Source of the DNA: Pseudomonadota bacterium
GTDB lineage: Bacteria; Pseudomonadota; Alphaproteobacteria; Rhodobacterales; Rhodobacteraceae
Direction: 5' to 3'
Assembly (NCBI GenBank): GCA_021813645.1
Contig: JAKAJW010000270.1
Span: 1-9,720 of the forward strand
Length of the DNA stretch: 9,720 nucleotides
Positions 1-5,580 of the stretch are shown piece after piece. How positions within the stretch are numbered: position 1 is the stretch's first letter; every line of letters begins with the position of its first letter. Both the position numbers and the translations under genes were made by a program. Below the pieces are notes generated by a model. It was not told where the DNA came from. It made no database searches and worked only from the letters and a program-made list of their open reading frames with translations.

Positions 1-2
1 TG

Positions 3-668
3 GTCTGCACCCTGCGCGACCAACTCTCCTATCTGCAGTCGATCTATATGGAGATCTCCAAGCGCGCCGTGCCGCCGAACTGGGGCACCTTCTTCGCCGG
101 CGCGCTGGCCTCGGATTTCGCCACCGGCCTGTTTCTGGACTTCAACGCGCTCGACGATCATCTGCGCGGCAGTTTCGCCCGGGACGAGATCACCTACCTG
201 GACTTCACCACCGCCCGCGCCGCGCCGGGCGGCATGCTGGGCAGCATGCTGGCGCTGGCCGGCGTCGGGCTGACCGCCGAGGCGCTGAAGCCGGTGAACG
301 GCGGCCAGGCCAATGTCTCGCCCGACCCGCTGGCCGCCTGGGCGGCGAGCCAGATCGCCCAGCCCGAACCGGCGCCCGCCAGCCTCGTCGCCCTGGCCGA
401 GGCGGCCCTGGCCGAGGAACTGGCGCCCGGCCAGCGCAGCACGATCTACAGCCGCGCCGAGGAACAACGCCTGCTGGCCCATTTCGCGCCGCTGAACGCC
501 CGGTTCACCGAGCGGATCGCCGCCGTCGCGCCCGCCTTCCGGCTAAGCGCGCCGCCGCCCGGTCGCAAGTTCTACCGCGAGGATATCGGTGCCGGCTTCT
601 GGCTGCGCATCGCCCGCCGGCTGCACGCCGGCAAGGGCAAGACCGCCCGCCCCCGCGTGCCGGCTTGA
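3..668 (+). CDS. C-terminal part of a probable sulfotransferase-like protein (5' end outside window)
   Basis: The reading frame is open to the left edge and ends with TGA at 666-668, so only about 221 C-terminal residues are visible. The Met at position 48 is preceded by in-frame coding sequence (…LRDQLSYLQSIY) and is probably not the real start. In that stretch an Arg and a Ser lie eight residues apart (R-D-Q-L-S-Y-L-Q-S). This is the spacing of the 3'-phosphate-binding motif of PAPS-dependent sulfotransferases, where Arg and Ser hold the 3'-phosphate of PAPS. The rest (helical, Ala/Pro/Arg-rich, ending in a basic tail) shows nothing I can assign. A sulfotransferase acting on a surface polysaccharide or other small acceptor is an inference from this one motif. 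The N-terminal P-loop-like PAPS site would lie left of the window. A plain hypothetical protein is the alternative. Confidence 0.5.
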   Translation, partial: VCTLRDQLSYLQSIYMEISKRAVPPNWGTFFAGALASDFATGLFLDFNALDDHLRGSFARDEITYLDFTTARAAPGGMLGSMLALAGVGLTAEALKPVNGGQANVSPDPLAAWAASQIAQPEPAPASLVALAEAALAEELAPGQRSTIYSRAEEQRLLAHFAPLNARFTERIAAVAPAFRLSAPPPGRKFYREDIGAGFWLRIARRLHAGKGKTARPRVPA

Positions 669-679
669 GGCCGGCGGCG

Positions 680-734
680 TCGGTGCAACGTCGGTGTCAT
701 GTCGGTGCGAAATCGGTGTGAAATCGGTGATCCG
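680..734. repeat. Five TCGGTG hexamers in an exact 11-bp tandem array
   Basis: TCGGTG occurs at 680, 691, 702, 713 and 724, each start exactly 11 bases after the last. The five bases between hexamers vary (CAACG, TCATG, CGAAA, TGAAA, then ATCCG). The array begins 12 bases after the stop codon of the left-edge gene and lies between two convergent genes. Eleven bases is close to one DNA helical turn, so all hexamers would face the same side of the helix. Function unknown: protein-binding array, transcript 3' element and Rhodobacteraceae repeat family are all possible. Confidence 0.7.
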
Positions 735-830
735 ATTTTCCAGCCGCCAGAAGGCCTTGCCCCGGGCCGAGGCCGCCGACCTGCGGCCGGCGTCTGGCGC
801 ACCGCGCTCAGCGTTCGGTCGCCGTTCGGC

Positions 831-1820
831 TCAAAGCCCGAGCGCGCTGGCCTGGTGGCGGAAGGCGTCGGTGCAGCGCACCAGCTCGGCGCTGATGCCG
901 GGCTCCGACAGCGCGTGGCCGGCCGCCGGGATCATCCGCAGATCGGCCCGCGCCCAGCCCTCGGCCAACCGCCAGGCCGAAACCGGCGGGCAGATCATGT
1001 CGTAGCGACCCTGCACCACGACGGTCGGAATATCGGCCAGCACCGGCTTCTGGGCTAGGATCCAACCGTCATGCTCCAGGAAGCCATCATGGGTGAAATA
1101 GTGATTCTCCAGCCGGGCGAAGCTGCGCGCATAGTCCGAGGGGCTGTCTGCCAGCGCCACCTCGTGGTCGATCGTGGCAAGCGCGTTTTCCCAGCCAGCC
1201 CAAAGCCTTGCGAACCGCGCCTCTTCGCCGATCTGGCCCGAGAACAGCCGCCGGCGATAGGCGGCGATGAGGTCGCCGCGCTCCGAGGCCGGCACGGCGC
1301 CGGAAAACCGCGCCCAGTGTTCCGGCCAGAAGGCCCCGGCGCCGCCGCCGTAGAACCAGTCGAGCTCCGCCCGCGTCATCAGGAAGACACCGCGCAGCAC
1401 CAGCCCGGCCACCCGCTCGGGGTGTTTGATCGCGTAGATCAGCGACAGCGTCGCCCCCCAGCTGCCGCCGAACAGCAGCCAGCGCGACAGGCCGAGCGCC
1501 CGCCGGATCGCCTCCATATCGGCGACCAGATGCCAGGTGGTGTTCGCCTCGACGCTGGCATTCGGCCGCGACCGGCCGCAGCCGCGCTGGTCGAAAAGCA
1601 CGATGCGATAAGTGTTTGGGTCGAAATAGCGGCGCATCGCCGGGCTGCATCCGCCGCCCGGCCCGCCATGCACCACCAGCACCGGAACGCCCGCCGGCGC
1701 ACCGCATTGTTCGACATAGACGCGATGCCCGTCGCCCACTTCCAGCATGCGCTGGTCAAAGGGCTCCACCGGCGGGTAGAGGAATGCGGTCGCGCTCTTT
1801 TGGCCTGCGGTTTTGTCCAT
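831..1820 (-). CDS. pip: Prolyl aminopeptidase (proline iminopeptidase), alpha/beta hydrolase
   Basis: Cytoplasmic serine peptidase that removes N-terminal proline from peptides. The 329-residue product has the usual length of the family (peptidase S33). Visible features are the HGGPGGG oxyanion loop (residues 51-57), DQRGCGRS (77-84), the nucleophile elbow GGSWG with Ser120, Asp274 in GRYD, and His302 in AAGH, giving a complete Ser-Asp-His triad. The ATG at 1820 was chosen because AGGA lies just upstream and the protein then begins at the expected place. Extending in frame to 1976 adds 52 residues without family resemblance that would run across the ubiG start. It is divergent from ubiG, separated by 70 bases, and convergent with the left-edge gene. 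Monocistronic as far as can be seen. The family assignment is secure; substrate preference cannot be read from sequence. Confidence 0.95.
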   Translation of the reverse strand: MDKTAGQKSATAFLYPPVEPFDQRMLEVGDGHRVYVEQCGAPAGVPVLVVHGGPGGGCSPAMRRYFDPNTYRIVLFDQRGCGRSRPNASVEANTTWHLVADMEAIRRALGLSRWLLFGGSWGATLSLIYAIKHPERVAGLVLRGVFLMTRAELDWFYGGGAGAFWPEHWARFSGAVPASERGDLIAAYRRRLFSGQIGEEARFARLWAGWENALATIDHEVALADSPSDYARSFARLENHYFTHDGFLEHDGWILAQKPVLADIPTVVVQGRYDMICPPVSAWRLAEGWARADLRMIPAAGHALSEPGISAELVRCTDAFRHQASALGL

Positions 1821-1890
1821 ATCCGTCCTATATAGGGCCCAAGGGTGCCGCGCCACGGGCCGGACCTCAAGACAAAAGCACGAGGGAACC

Positions 1891-2631
1891 ATGACAGAAA
1901 CCACCGTCGATGCGGCCGAGGTCGCGAAGTTCGAGGCGATGGCCGCGGAATGGTGGGACCCGAAGGGCAAGTTCAAGCCGCTGCACGAGATGAACCCCTG
2001 CCGGCTGCACTATATCACCAGCCAGATCGCCGCCGAATTCGAACGCAACATCGCCGAAGCGGAACCGTTCAAGGGCCTGCGCCTGCTGGATATCGGCTGC
2101 GGTGGCGGCCTCCTGTCGGAACCCATGGCGCGGCTGGGCGCCACCGTGATCGGCGCCGATGCGGCGGCCGGCAACATTCCCGTGGCGCGCCTACATGCCG
2201 AGCAGTCGGGCCTCGCCATCGATTACCGCAACACCACCGCCGAGGCGCTGGCCGCGGCGGGCGAGCGCTTCGACGTCGTGCTGAACATGGAAGTGGTCGA
2301 GCATGTCGCCGACCCGGCCGCCTATCTCGCGGCTTGCCGTGACCTGCTGAAGCCTGGCGGGCTGATGATCTGCTCGACCCTGAACCGCACCGCGAAAAGC
2401 TTCATGCTAGCCATCGTCGGCGCCGAATGGGTGATGCGCTGGCTGCCCAAGGGCACGCATGACTGGCAGAAGTTCATCACCCCCGAGGAACTCTTCGACC
2501 TGATCCGCCGCGCCGGGTTGGAGCCGTTGGACCGCAAGGGGATGGTGTTCAACCCGATCGCCTGGTCCTGGAGTCTGTCGGACCGGGACTTGACGGTGAA
2601 CTACGTCACCGCCAGTCGCCGGTCCGCGTAG
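1891..2631 (+). CDS. ubiG: Ubiquinone biosynthesis O-methyltransferase UbiG
   Basis: SAM-dependent methyltransferase that performs both O-methylations in ubiquinone synthesis (2-polyprenyl-6-hydroxyphenol and 3-demethylubiquinol) at the inner face of the cytoplasmic membrane. The 246 residues match the family length. The N-terminus has the UbiG hallmark FEAMAAEWWDPKGKFKPLHEMNP (written here as FEAMAAEWWDP then KGKFKPLHEMNP, residues 14-36). SAM motif I is LLDIGCGGG (65-73), an acidic residue Asp90 ends the second strand, and NMEVVEHV (132-139) is the post-motif strand. The region about 165-190 resembles the membrane-associating insertion known in E. coli UbiG. The ATG at 1891 is preceded by GAGGGA five bases upstream; an in-frame upstream Met at 1813 lies inside the divergent pip gene and is unlikely. 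It converges on doxX with a 7-base gap. Confidence 0.96.
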   Translation: MTETTVDAAEVAKFEAMAAEWWDPKGKFKPLHEMNPCRLHYITSQIAAEFERNIAEAEPFKGLRLLDIGCGGGLLSEPMARLGATVIGADAAAGNIPVARLHAEQSGLAIDYRNTTAEALAAAGERFDVVLNMEVVEHVADPAAYLAACRDLLKPGGLMICSTLNRTAKSFMLAIVGAEWVMRWLPKGTHDWQKFITPEELFDLIRRAGLEPLDRKGMVFNPIAWSWSLSDRDLTVNYVTASRRSA

Positions 2632-2636
2632 CGCGG
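2624..2636. terminator. Short GC hairpin spanning the ubiG stop codon, possible weak terminator
   Basis: CCGCG (2624-2628), TAG loop (2629-2631) and CGCGG (2632-2636) form a perfect five-pair stem whose loop is the ubiG stop codon. It sits between ubiG and doxX, which converge with only seven bases between them. There is no T tract on either strand, so intrinsic termination is uncertain. It is the only structure seen at this junction. Confidence 0.25.
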
Positions 2637-2638
2637 CG

Positions 2639-3124
2639 TCAGGCCACCGCCCAACGCAGCGCGCCGTTATGCGCCACGAAGCTTTGCCTGGCGGCCCAGC
2701 CGTCCAGGCCGAAGACATGCCCGGCACGCTTCACGATCAACAGCGCCAGAATGAGAGCGTAGACGATGTGGAAGTCGAGCAGCAGGCTGTTCACGTCGCC
2801 GATATAGGGCCAGTCCATGTGGGCGGTCCAATAGGTCAGCATCAGCAGGATGCCGAAGATGGACGACAGCCGCACGGCAAGGCCGAACAGCAGCGACAGG
2901 CCGATCAGCAGGTGGCCGTATTCGACCAGGAAGGTGATGACCGGCGTCAGCGAGGAATGCGCCATCGGTCCATAAAGCCAGTGGAAGGTCTTGGTATGGT
3001 CGAGAAAGCCGGCGACGCTCCAGCCTTTCACGAGAACCTGATGCGATGCCGCATAAAGAAAGACCCAGGCCAGCGAGAGGCGAAGAAGGACGATCAGCGT
3101 TCTTTCGGAAGACGAAGTAGGCAT
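2639..3124 (-). CDS. DoxX-family inner-membrane protein
   Basis: A 161-residue polytopic membrane protein of the DoxX/DoxD type. Four hydrophobic segments are visible, at about residues 10-28, 61-83, 85-100 and 113-132. Other features are an Arg in the first helix (LLRLSLAW), VEYGHLLIGLSLLFG (67-81) and the family-like NSLLLDFH (112-119). Relatives include the DoxD subunit of archaeal thiosulfate:quinone oxidoreductase and mycobacterial DoxX, which works with superoxide dismutase and a sulfurtransferase. Most bacterial members have no assigned reaction, so a quinone- or redox-linked role is only family-level inference. The ATG at 3124 has an excellent AAAGGAG six bases upstream. The gene follows marR on the same strand after 121 bases. 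That leader carries a perfect FNR-type box centred 64 bases from the start codon, suggesting its own promoter. Confidence 0.85.
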   Translation of the reverse strand: MPTSSSERTLIVLLRLSLAWVFLYAASHQVLVKGWSVAGFLDHTKTFHWLYGPMAHSSLTPVITFLVEYGHLLIGLSLLFGLAVRLSSIFGILLMLTYWTAHMDWPYIGDVNSLLLDFHIVYALILALLIVKRAGHVFGLDGWAARQSFVAHNGALRWAVA

Positions 3125-3181
3125 GACACGCTCCTTTCGGTTAGGATGGCGTCAAGCTGAACCTGCGGCATTGCGGCGGCC

Positions 3182-3195
3182 TTGATTTCGATCAA
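3182..3195 (-). promoter_or_regulatory. FNR/FixK/Dnr-type operator upstream of doxX
   Basis: The sequence TTGAT-TTCG-ATCAA is an exact match to the consensus TTGAT-N4-ATCAA bound by FNR-family regulators (FNR/FnrL, FixK, Dnr). The dyad extends by CC and GG on the outside (3180-3197), giving seven-base arms. It lies between marR and doxX. Read towards doxX, a class II promoter (box centred at -41.5) would start transcription near 3147, leaving a leader of about 22 bases that includes the AAAGGAG. The -10 hexamer that this position predicts (3159-3154, CAGCTT) is a poor match, so the promoter class is uncertain although the operator itself is exact. Confidence 0.7.
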
Positions 3196-3245
3196 GGGCA
3201 AGGAATTCTGCGCCAGTGTCTCTGCGCCCGCTGCCGGGGCTGCGG

Positions 3246-3698
3246 TCAGGGCGCGCTCGGCGCCTGTTCCAGCCGCAGCCGCAACTCGCGCAGGACCGGC
3301 AGCACGGCGCGCACCCGGTCGGGCCCGAGCGCGCCGACCACTTCGGCCAGCACCGGCGCGATCGAGGCCAGCGCCGCCTCGCGCGCCGCCCGCCCGGCCG
3401 GGCTGATCGAGACGAACTTGCGCCGGGCATCGTCCCAGTCGGGGCGGATATGGATATGGCCGGCCCATTCCAGCTTGGCGAGCGTGTTTGTCATCGCTCC
3501 GCGGGTGACGTGAAAGGTCTTCGCCAGCTGGGCGGGCGTGCGTTCTTCCGACACCCGGGCGAGGTGGTTCAGCACGCCGAAATGGCTCAGCTCCATGCCC
3601 CGCGGCAGCGCCTTGCTGACATGGGCACGGGCCAGCTGATCGGCCATGAACAGCTCGGAAAACAGGGCATTGGCGATGTCATCGGGCCGGTCCGCCAT
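3246..3698 (-). CDS. MarR-family transcriptional regulator
   Basis: Cytoplasmic winged-helix DNA-binding protein of about 150 residues, normal for MarR. An N-terminal dimerisation helix is followed by a helix-turn-helix around residues 55-75 (RTPAQLAKTF, VTRGAMTNTLAKLEWAGHI), then the wing (DWDDARRKFVSISPAG). The 'TRGAMT.TL.KLE..GHI' pattern and the 'DDARRKFVSISPAG' wing are typical. A long C-terminal helix ends in RELRLRLEQ. Two starts are possible. The ATG at 3698 overlaps the stop of the upstream hydrolase gene (TGATG arrangement, translational coupling), and a GTG at 3701 adds one residue. It is the last gene of the comF-grxC-hydrolase-marR run. Its target is unknown; the operon itself and the adjacent doxX are the first candidates, but no long dyad resembling a MarR site was recognised apart from the FNR-type box. 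Confidence 0.88.
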   Translation of the reverse strand: MADRPDDIANALFSELFMADQLARAHVSKALPRGMELSHFGVLNHLARVSEERTPAQLAKTFHVTRGAMTNTLAKLEWAGHIHIRPDWDDARRKFVSISPAGRAAREAALASIAPVLAEVVGALGPDRVRAVLPVLRELRLRLEQAPSAP

Positions 3699-4528
3699 CA
3701 CGGCCCCGCAAAGGGCCGGTCATGGCTGAGCGAGGGCACCCGCGCCCGCGCCCGCGCCACCTCGGCGCGGTCGATCTCCACGAAGCTCACGCCGGGTTCG
3801 GTGCCGGCGTCGCTCAGCACCTCGCCCCAGGGCGCCACCGCCAGCGCATGGCCGAAGGTCTTTCGCTGCCGCCCGTCGCGCGCGGCATGGGTGCCGGTCT
3901 GCGCCGGGGCCAGCACGTAGCAGCCGGTCTCGATCGCCCGGGCGCGCAGCAGCACCTCCCAATGCGCGGCGCCGGTGATGTGGTTGAAGGCGGCCGGCAC
4001 GGTCAGCACTTCGGCGCCGGCCTTGGCCAGCGCCCGGTAGAGATACGGAAAGCGCAGGTCATAGCAGACGCTCAGGCCCAGCTTGGCAAACGGCGTCTCG
4101 GTCACCACCGCGCGATCGCCTGGCCGATAGCCGGCCGATTCGCGGAAGACTTCGGTCTCCGACACATTGACGTCGAACATGTGGATCTTGTCGTAGCGCG
4201 CGGCGATGCCGCCGTCCGGCGCAACCAGGAACGACCGGTTGGCGAAGCGGCCGTCGGCGTCCTGCGTCTTCAGCCCGAGCGAGCCGATCAGCAGCCAAAT
4301 CCCCAGCTCCGCCGCATCCGCGCGGAGCGCCGCCAGGGTCGGGTCGCTGTCCTCCGACCGGAGCACCTCGCGCTGCCAGGCCCGGTCGGAGGACAGGCAG
4401 TTGGTCACCTCCGGCGTCAGCACGAAACCGGCGCCGCCCTCGGCCGCCGCCCGCACCAGTGCGCGGGTCTCGGGCAGGTTCTCCGCCGGATCGTCGCTGA
4501 CGTTCAGCTGAACAAGACCCGCCCGCAT
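3698..4528 (-). CDS. Carbon-nitrogen hydrolase, Nit1-like (candidate deaminated-glutathione amidase)
   Basis: Nitrilase-superfamily amidase of 276 residues. The catalytic Glu-Lys-Cys triad is complete: Glu40 in LTPEVTN, Lys114 in YDKIHMFD and Cys155 in LSVCYDLRFP. The segment after the Lys (MFDVNVSETEVFRESAGYRPGD, residues 117-138) resembles the Nit1/YbeM branch. In that branch characterised members hydrolyse deaminated glutathione to 2-oxoglutarate and Cys-Gly, a metabolite-repair reaction. Position directly behind grxC, whose product uses glutathione, fits that role. The precise substrate is inferred, and a general omega-amidase is the main alternative. The start ATG lies three bases after the grxC stop codon. 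The end overlaps the marR start by one base. The C-terminus contains a GC-rich RARARV tract from a GCGCGG-type run near 3740-3760. Confidence 0.9.
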   Translation of the reverse strand: MRAGLVQLNVSDDPAENLPETRALVRAAAEGGAGFVLTPEVTNCLSSDRAWQREVLRSEDSDPTLAALRADAAELGIWLLIGSLGLKTQDADGRFANRSFLVAPDGGIAARYDKIHMFDVNVSETEVFRESAGYRPGDRAVVTETPFAKLGLSVCYDLRFPYLYRALAKAGAEVLTVPAAFNHITGAAHWEVLLRARAIETGCYVLAPAQTGTHAARDGRQRKTFGHALAVAPWGEVLSDAGTEPGVSFVEIDRAEVARARARVPSLSHDRPFAGP

Positions 4529-4531
4529 GGC

Positions 4532-4789
4532 TCAATCCGCCAGCAACGGGTCGAGCCGACCGGCCGCGTCGAGCGCATAGAGGTCGTCGCAGCCGCCGAC
4601 ATGGGTGCCGCCGATGAAGATCTGCGGCACCGTATAGCCGCCATGCGCGCGTTGCGTCATCGTCTTGCGCAACGCCGGATCGGCCGCGACGTTGTGCTCG
4701 GTGAAGGCGGCCCCCTTCTGGGTGAGCAGCCGCTTGGCGGCATGGCAATAGCCGCAAGAGGGCGTGGTGTAGATCTCGACTGGCTTCAT
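4532..4789 (-). CDS. grxC: Glutaredoxin 3
   Basis: Small cytoplasmic thiol-disulfide oxidoreductase reduced by glutathione. At 85 residues it has exactly the usual GrxC length. The active site is Cys12-Gly-Tyr-Cys15, a dithiol variant with Gly where E. coli Grx3 has Pro. TVPQIFI (53-59) supplies the cis-Pro loop, and GGCDDLYAL (65-73) is the glutathione-binding end of the fold. The ATG at 4789 was preferred over one at 4801 because GGGGA lies upstream of it, the length then fits the family, and a candidate promoter would start transcription at about 4803. It lies 31 bases after the comF stop from this start and three bases before the hydrolase gene, so it shares a transcript with the hydrolase and marR. 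Confidence 0.95.
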   Translation of the reverse strand: MKPVEIYTTPSCGYCHAAKRLLTQKGAAFTEHNVAADPALRKTMTQRAHGGYTVPQIFIGGTHVGGCDDLYALDAAGRLDPLLAD

Positions 4790-4809
4790 GACGATCCCCA
4801 TTTGGCGCG

Positions 4810-4837
4810 ACTATAGGGATTTAGGGCTCCTTCGCAA
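4810..4837 (-). promoter_or_regulatory. Candidate sigma-70 promoter for grxC-hydrolase-marR
   Basis: On the minus strand TTGCGA (4837-4832), 16 bases, then TATAGT (4815-4810) resemble -35 and -10 hexamers, with four and five matches to consensus. A start near the A at 4803 would give a 14-base leader carrying GGGGA before the grxC ATG. The -35 lies inside the last codons of comF. This is pattern matching by eye only. Confidence 0.4.
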
Positions 4838-5537
4838 CGCGCGCCAGGGCCAGGACCGAGACCGTCGCGGCGCCGGCGGCCAGGCAGGCCTCCGCCGCAG
4901 CGGCGAAGGTGGCGCCCGAAGTCATCACGTCGTCCACCAGCAGCACCGCCCGGCCGGCCAGCAGCGGCGCCCGCCGCGGCGCCACGGCGACGGCCTCGGC
5001 CAGGTTGGCGAACCGCGCTGCCCGGTCGCGGCCCTCTTGGCTCGGCGTGCGCCTGCGGCGGATCAGCAAGTCCGGGCAATGCTCCAGCCCGGCGCGCCGC
5101 GCGACTTCGCGCGACAGGAGCGCCGCCTGATTGTAGCGCCGCCGCACCAGTCGCAGCCAGTGCAGCGGCACCGGGGCGACCAGCATCCCCGGCTGCAGGA
5201 TCGGCTCGGCCGCCCGCAGCAGCCAACCCCCGGCCGGCCGGGCGATGTCCTGCCGGTCGCCATGCTTTAGCGCTAGCACCAGCCGGCGTCCGTTGCCGTC
5301 ATAGGCCAGCGCCGCGCGGCCGCGCGCCCAGGGCCGGGCGATGGTCAGGCAATCGTCGCAGAGTATCGGCGTGCCGTCCTCTTCGCCCGGTAGGGCCGCG
5401 CCGCATTTGTCGCAGACCAGCCCGGTGAGGAACCGCGTCGCGGCCCAACAGGTGCCGCACAGACCGAAATCCTCCGTCACCAGCGCGTCGCAGCTCAGGC
5501 AGCGCGGCGGGTAGAGGTAGTGGAGCAGGCCCTGCAT
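4821..5537 (-). CDS. comF: ComF-family phosphoribosyltransferase-like protein
   Basis: A 238-residue protein with the ComF layout. The N-terminal zinc-binding part has four CxxC pairs (Cys13/16, 27/30, 42/45, 60/63). The C-terminal type I phosphoribosyltransferase fold has RRRYNQAALL (132-141) and the PRPP loop VLLVDDVMTSGAT (198-210). ComF proteins are needed for natural transformation in several bacteria. They act on incoming single-stranded DNA in the cytoplasm and have been linked to the ComFA helicase, but their enzymatic reaction is unknown. Presence of this gene alone does not show competence, as it is retained widely in Alphaproteobacteria. The ATG at 5537 is preceded by GGGAA. It heads the minus-strand run towards grxC and is divergent from the methyltransferase gene by 43 bases. 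Confidence 0.93.
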   Translation of the reverse strand: MQGLLHYLYPPRCLSCDALVTEDFGLCGTCWAATRFLTGLVCDKCGAALPGEEDGTPILCDDCLTIARPWARGRAALAYDGNGRRLVLALKHGDRQDIARPAGGWLLRAAEPILQPGMLVAPVPLHWLRLVRRRYNQAALLSREVARRAGLEHCPDLLIRRRRTPSQEGRDRAARFANLAEAVAVAPRRAPLLAGRAVLLVDDVMTSGATFAAAAEACLAAGAATVSVLALARVAKEP

Positions 5538-5555
5538 TTCCCGTCTTCCCCCAGC

Positions 5556-5580
5556 GAACCCGGCCTCTTAGAACCCGGCC
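5556..5580. repeat. Direct repeat GAACCCGGCC in the comF/methyltransferase divergent gap
   Basis: GAACCCGGCC occurs at 5556-5565 and again at 5571-5580, a 15-base period, the second copy ending directly before the methyltransferase ATG. No Shine-Dalgarno-like sequence is seen for that gene. The repeat may be a regulatory site or chance in GC-rich DNA. Confidence 0.35.

Noticed and set aside
659..675. GCCGGC hairpin across the stop codon of the left-edge gene as a terminator
   Set aside because: The stem is only six pairs with no T tract, and such GC palindromes are common by chance in this base composition.
680..734. CRISPR array
   Set aside because: The repeat unit is six bases with five-base gaps, far shorter than CRISPR repeats and spacers, and there are no cas genes.
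1071..1835. Plus-strand open frame opposite pip
   Set aside because: It is antisense to a well-supported aminopeptidase with a full catalytic triad, and its composition is that of a reverse-frame shadow.
1828..1835. Palindrome CTATATAG between pip and ubiG as a -10 element
   Set aside because: No convincing -35 hexamer lies at a suitable distance on either strand, and on the pip side the transcript would start inside its own ribosome-binding site. The divergent promoters are left uncalled.
3180..3197. Intrinsic terminator after marR
   Set aside because: The stem is only seven pairs, has no T tract and lies about 50 bases past the marR stop; an exact FNR consensus explains the dyad better.
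3722..4816. Long plus-strand open frame (364 codons) opposite the hydrolase and grxC genes
   Set aside because: It is antisense to two genes with intact catalytic motifs, rich in Arg/Gly/His/Gln as expected from reading GC-rich genes in reverse, and has no recognisable domain.
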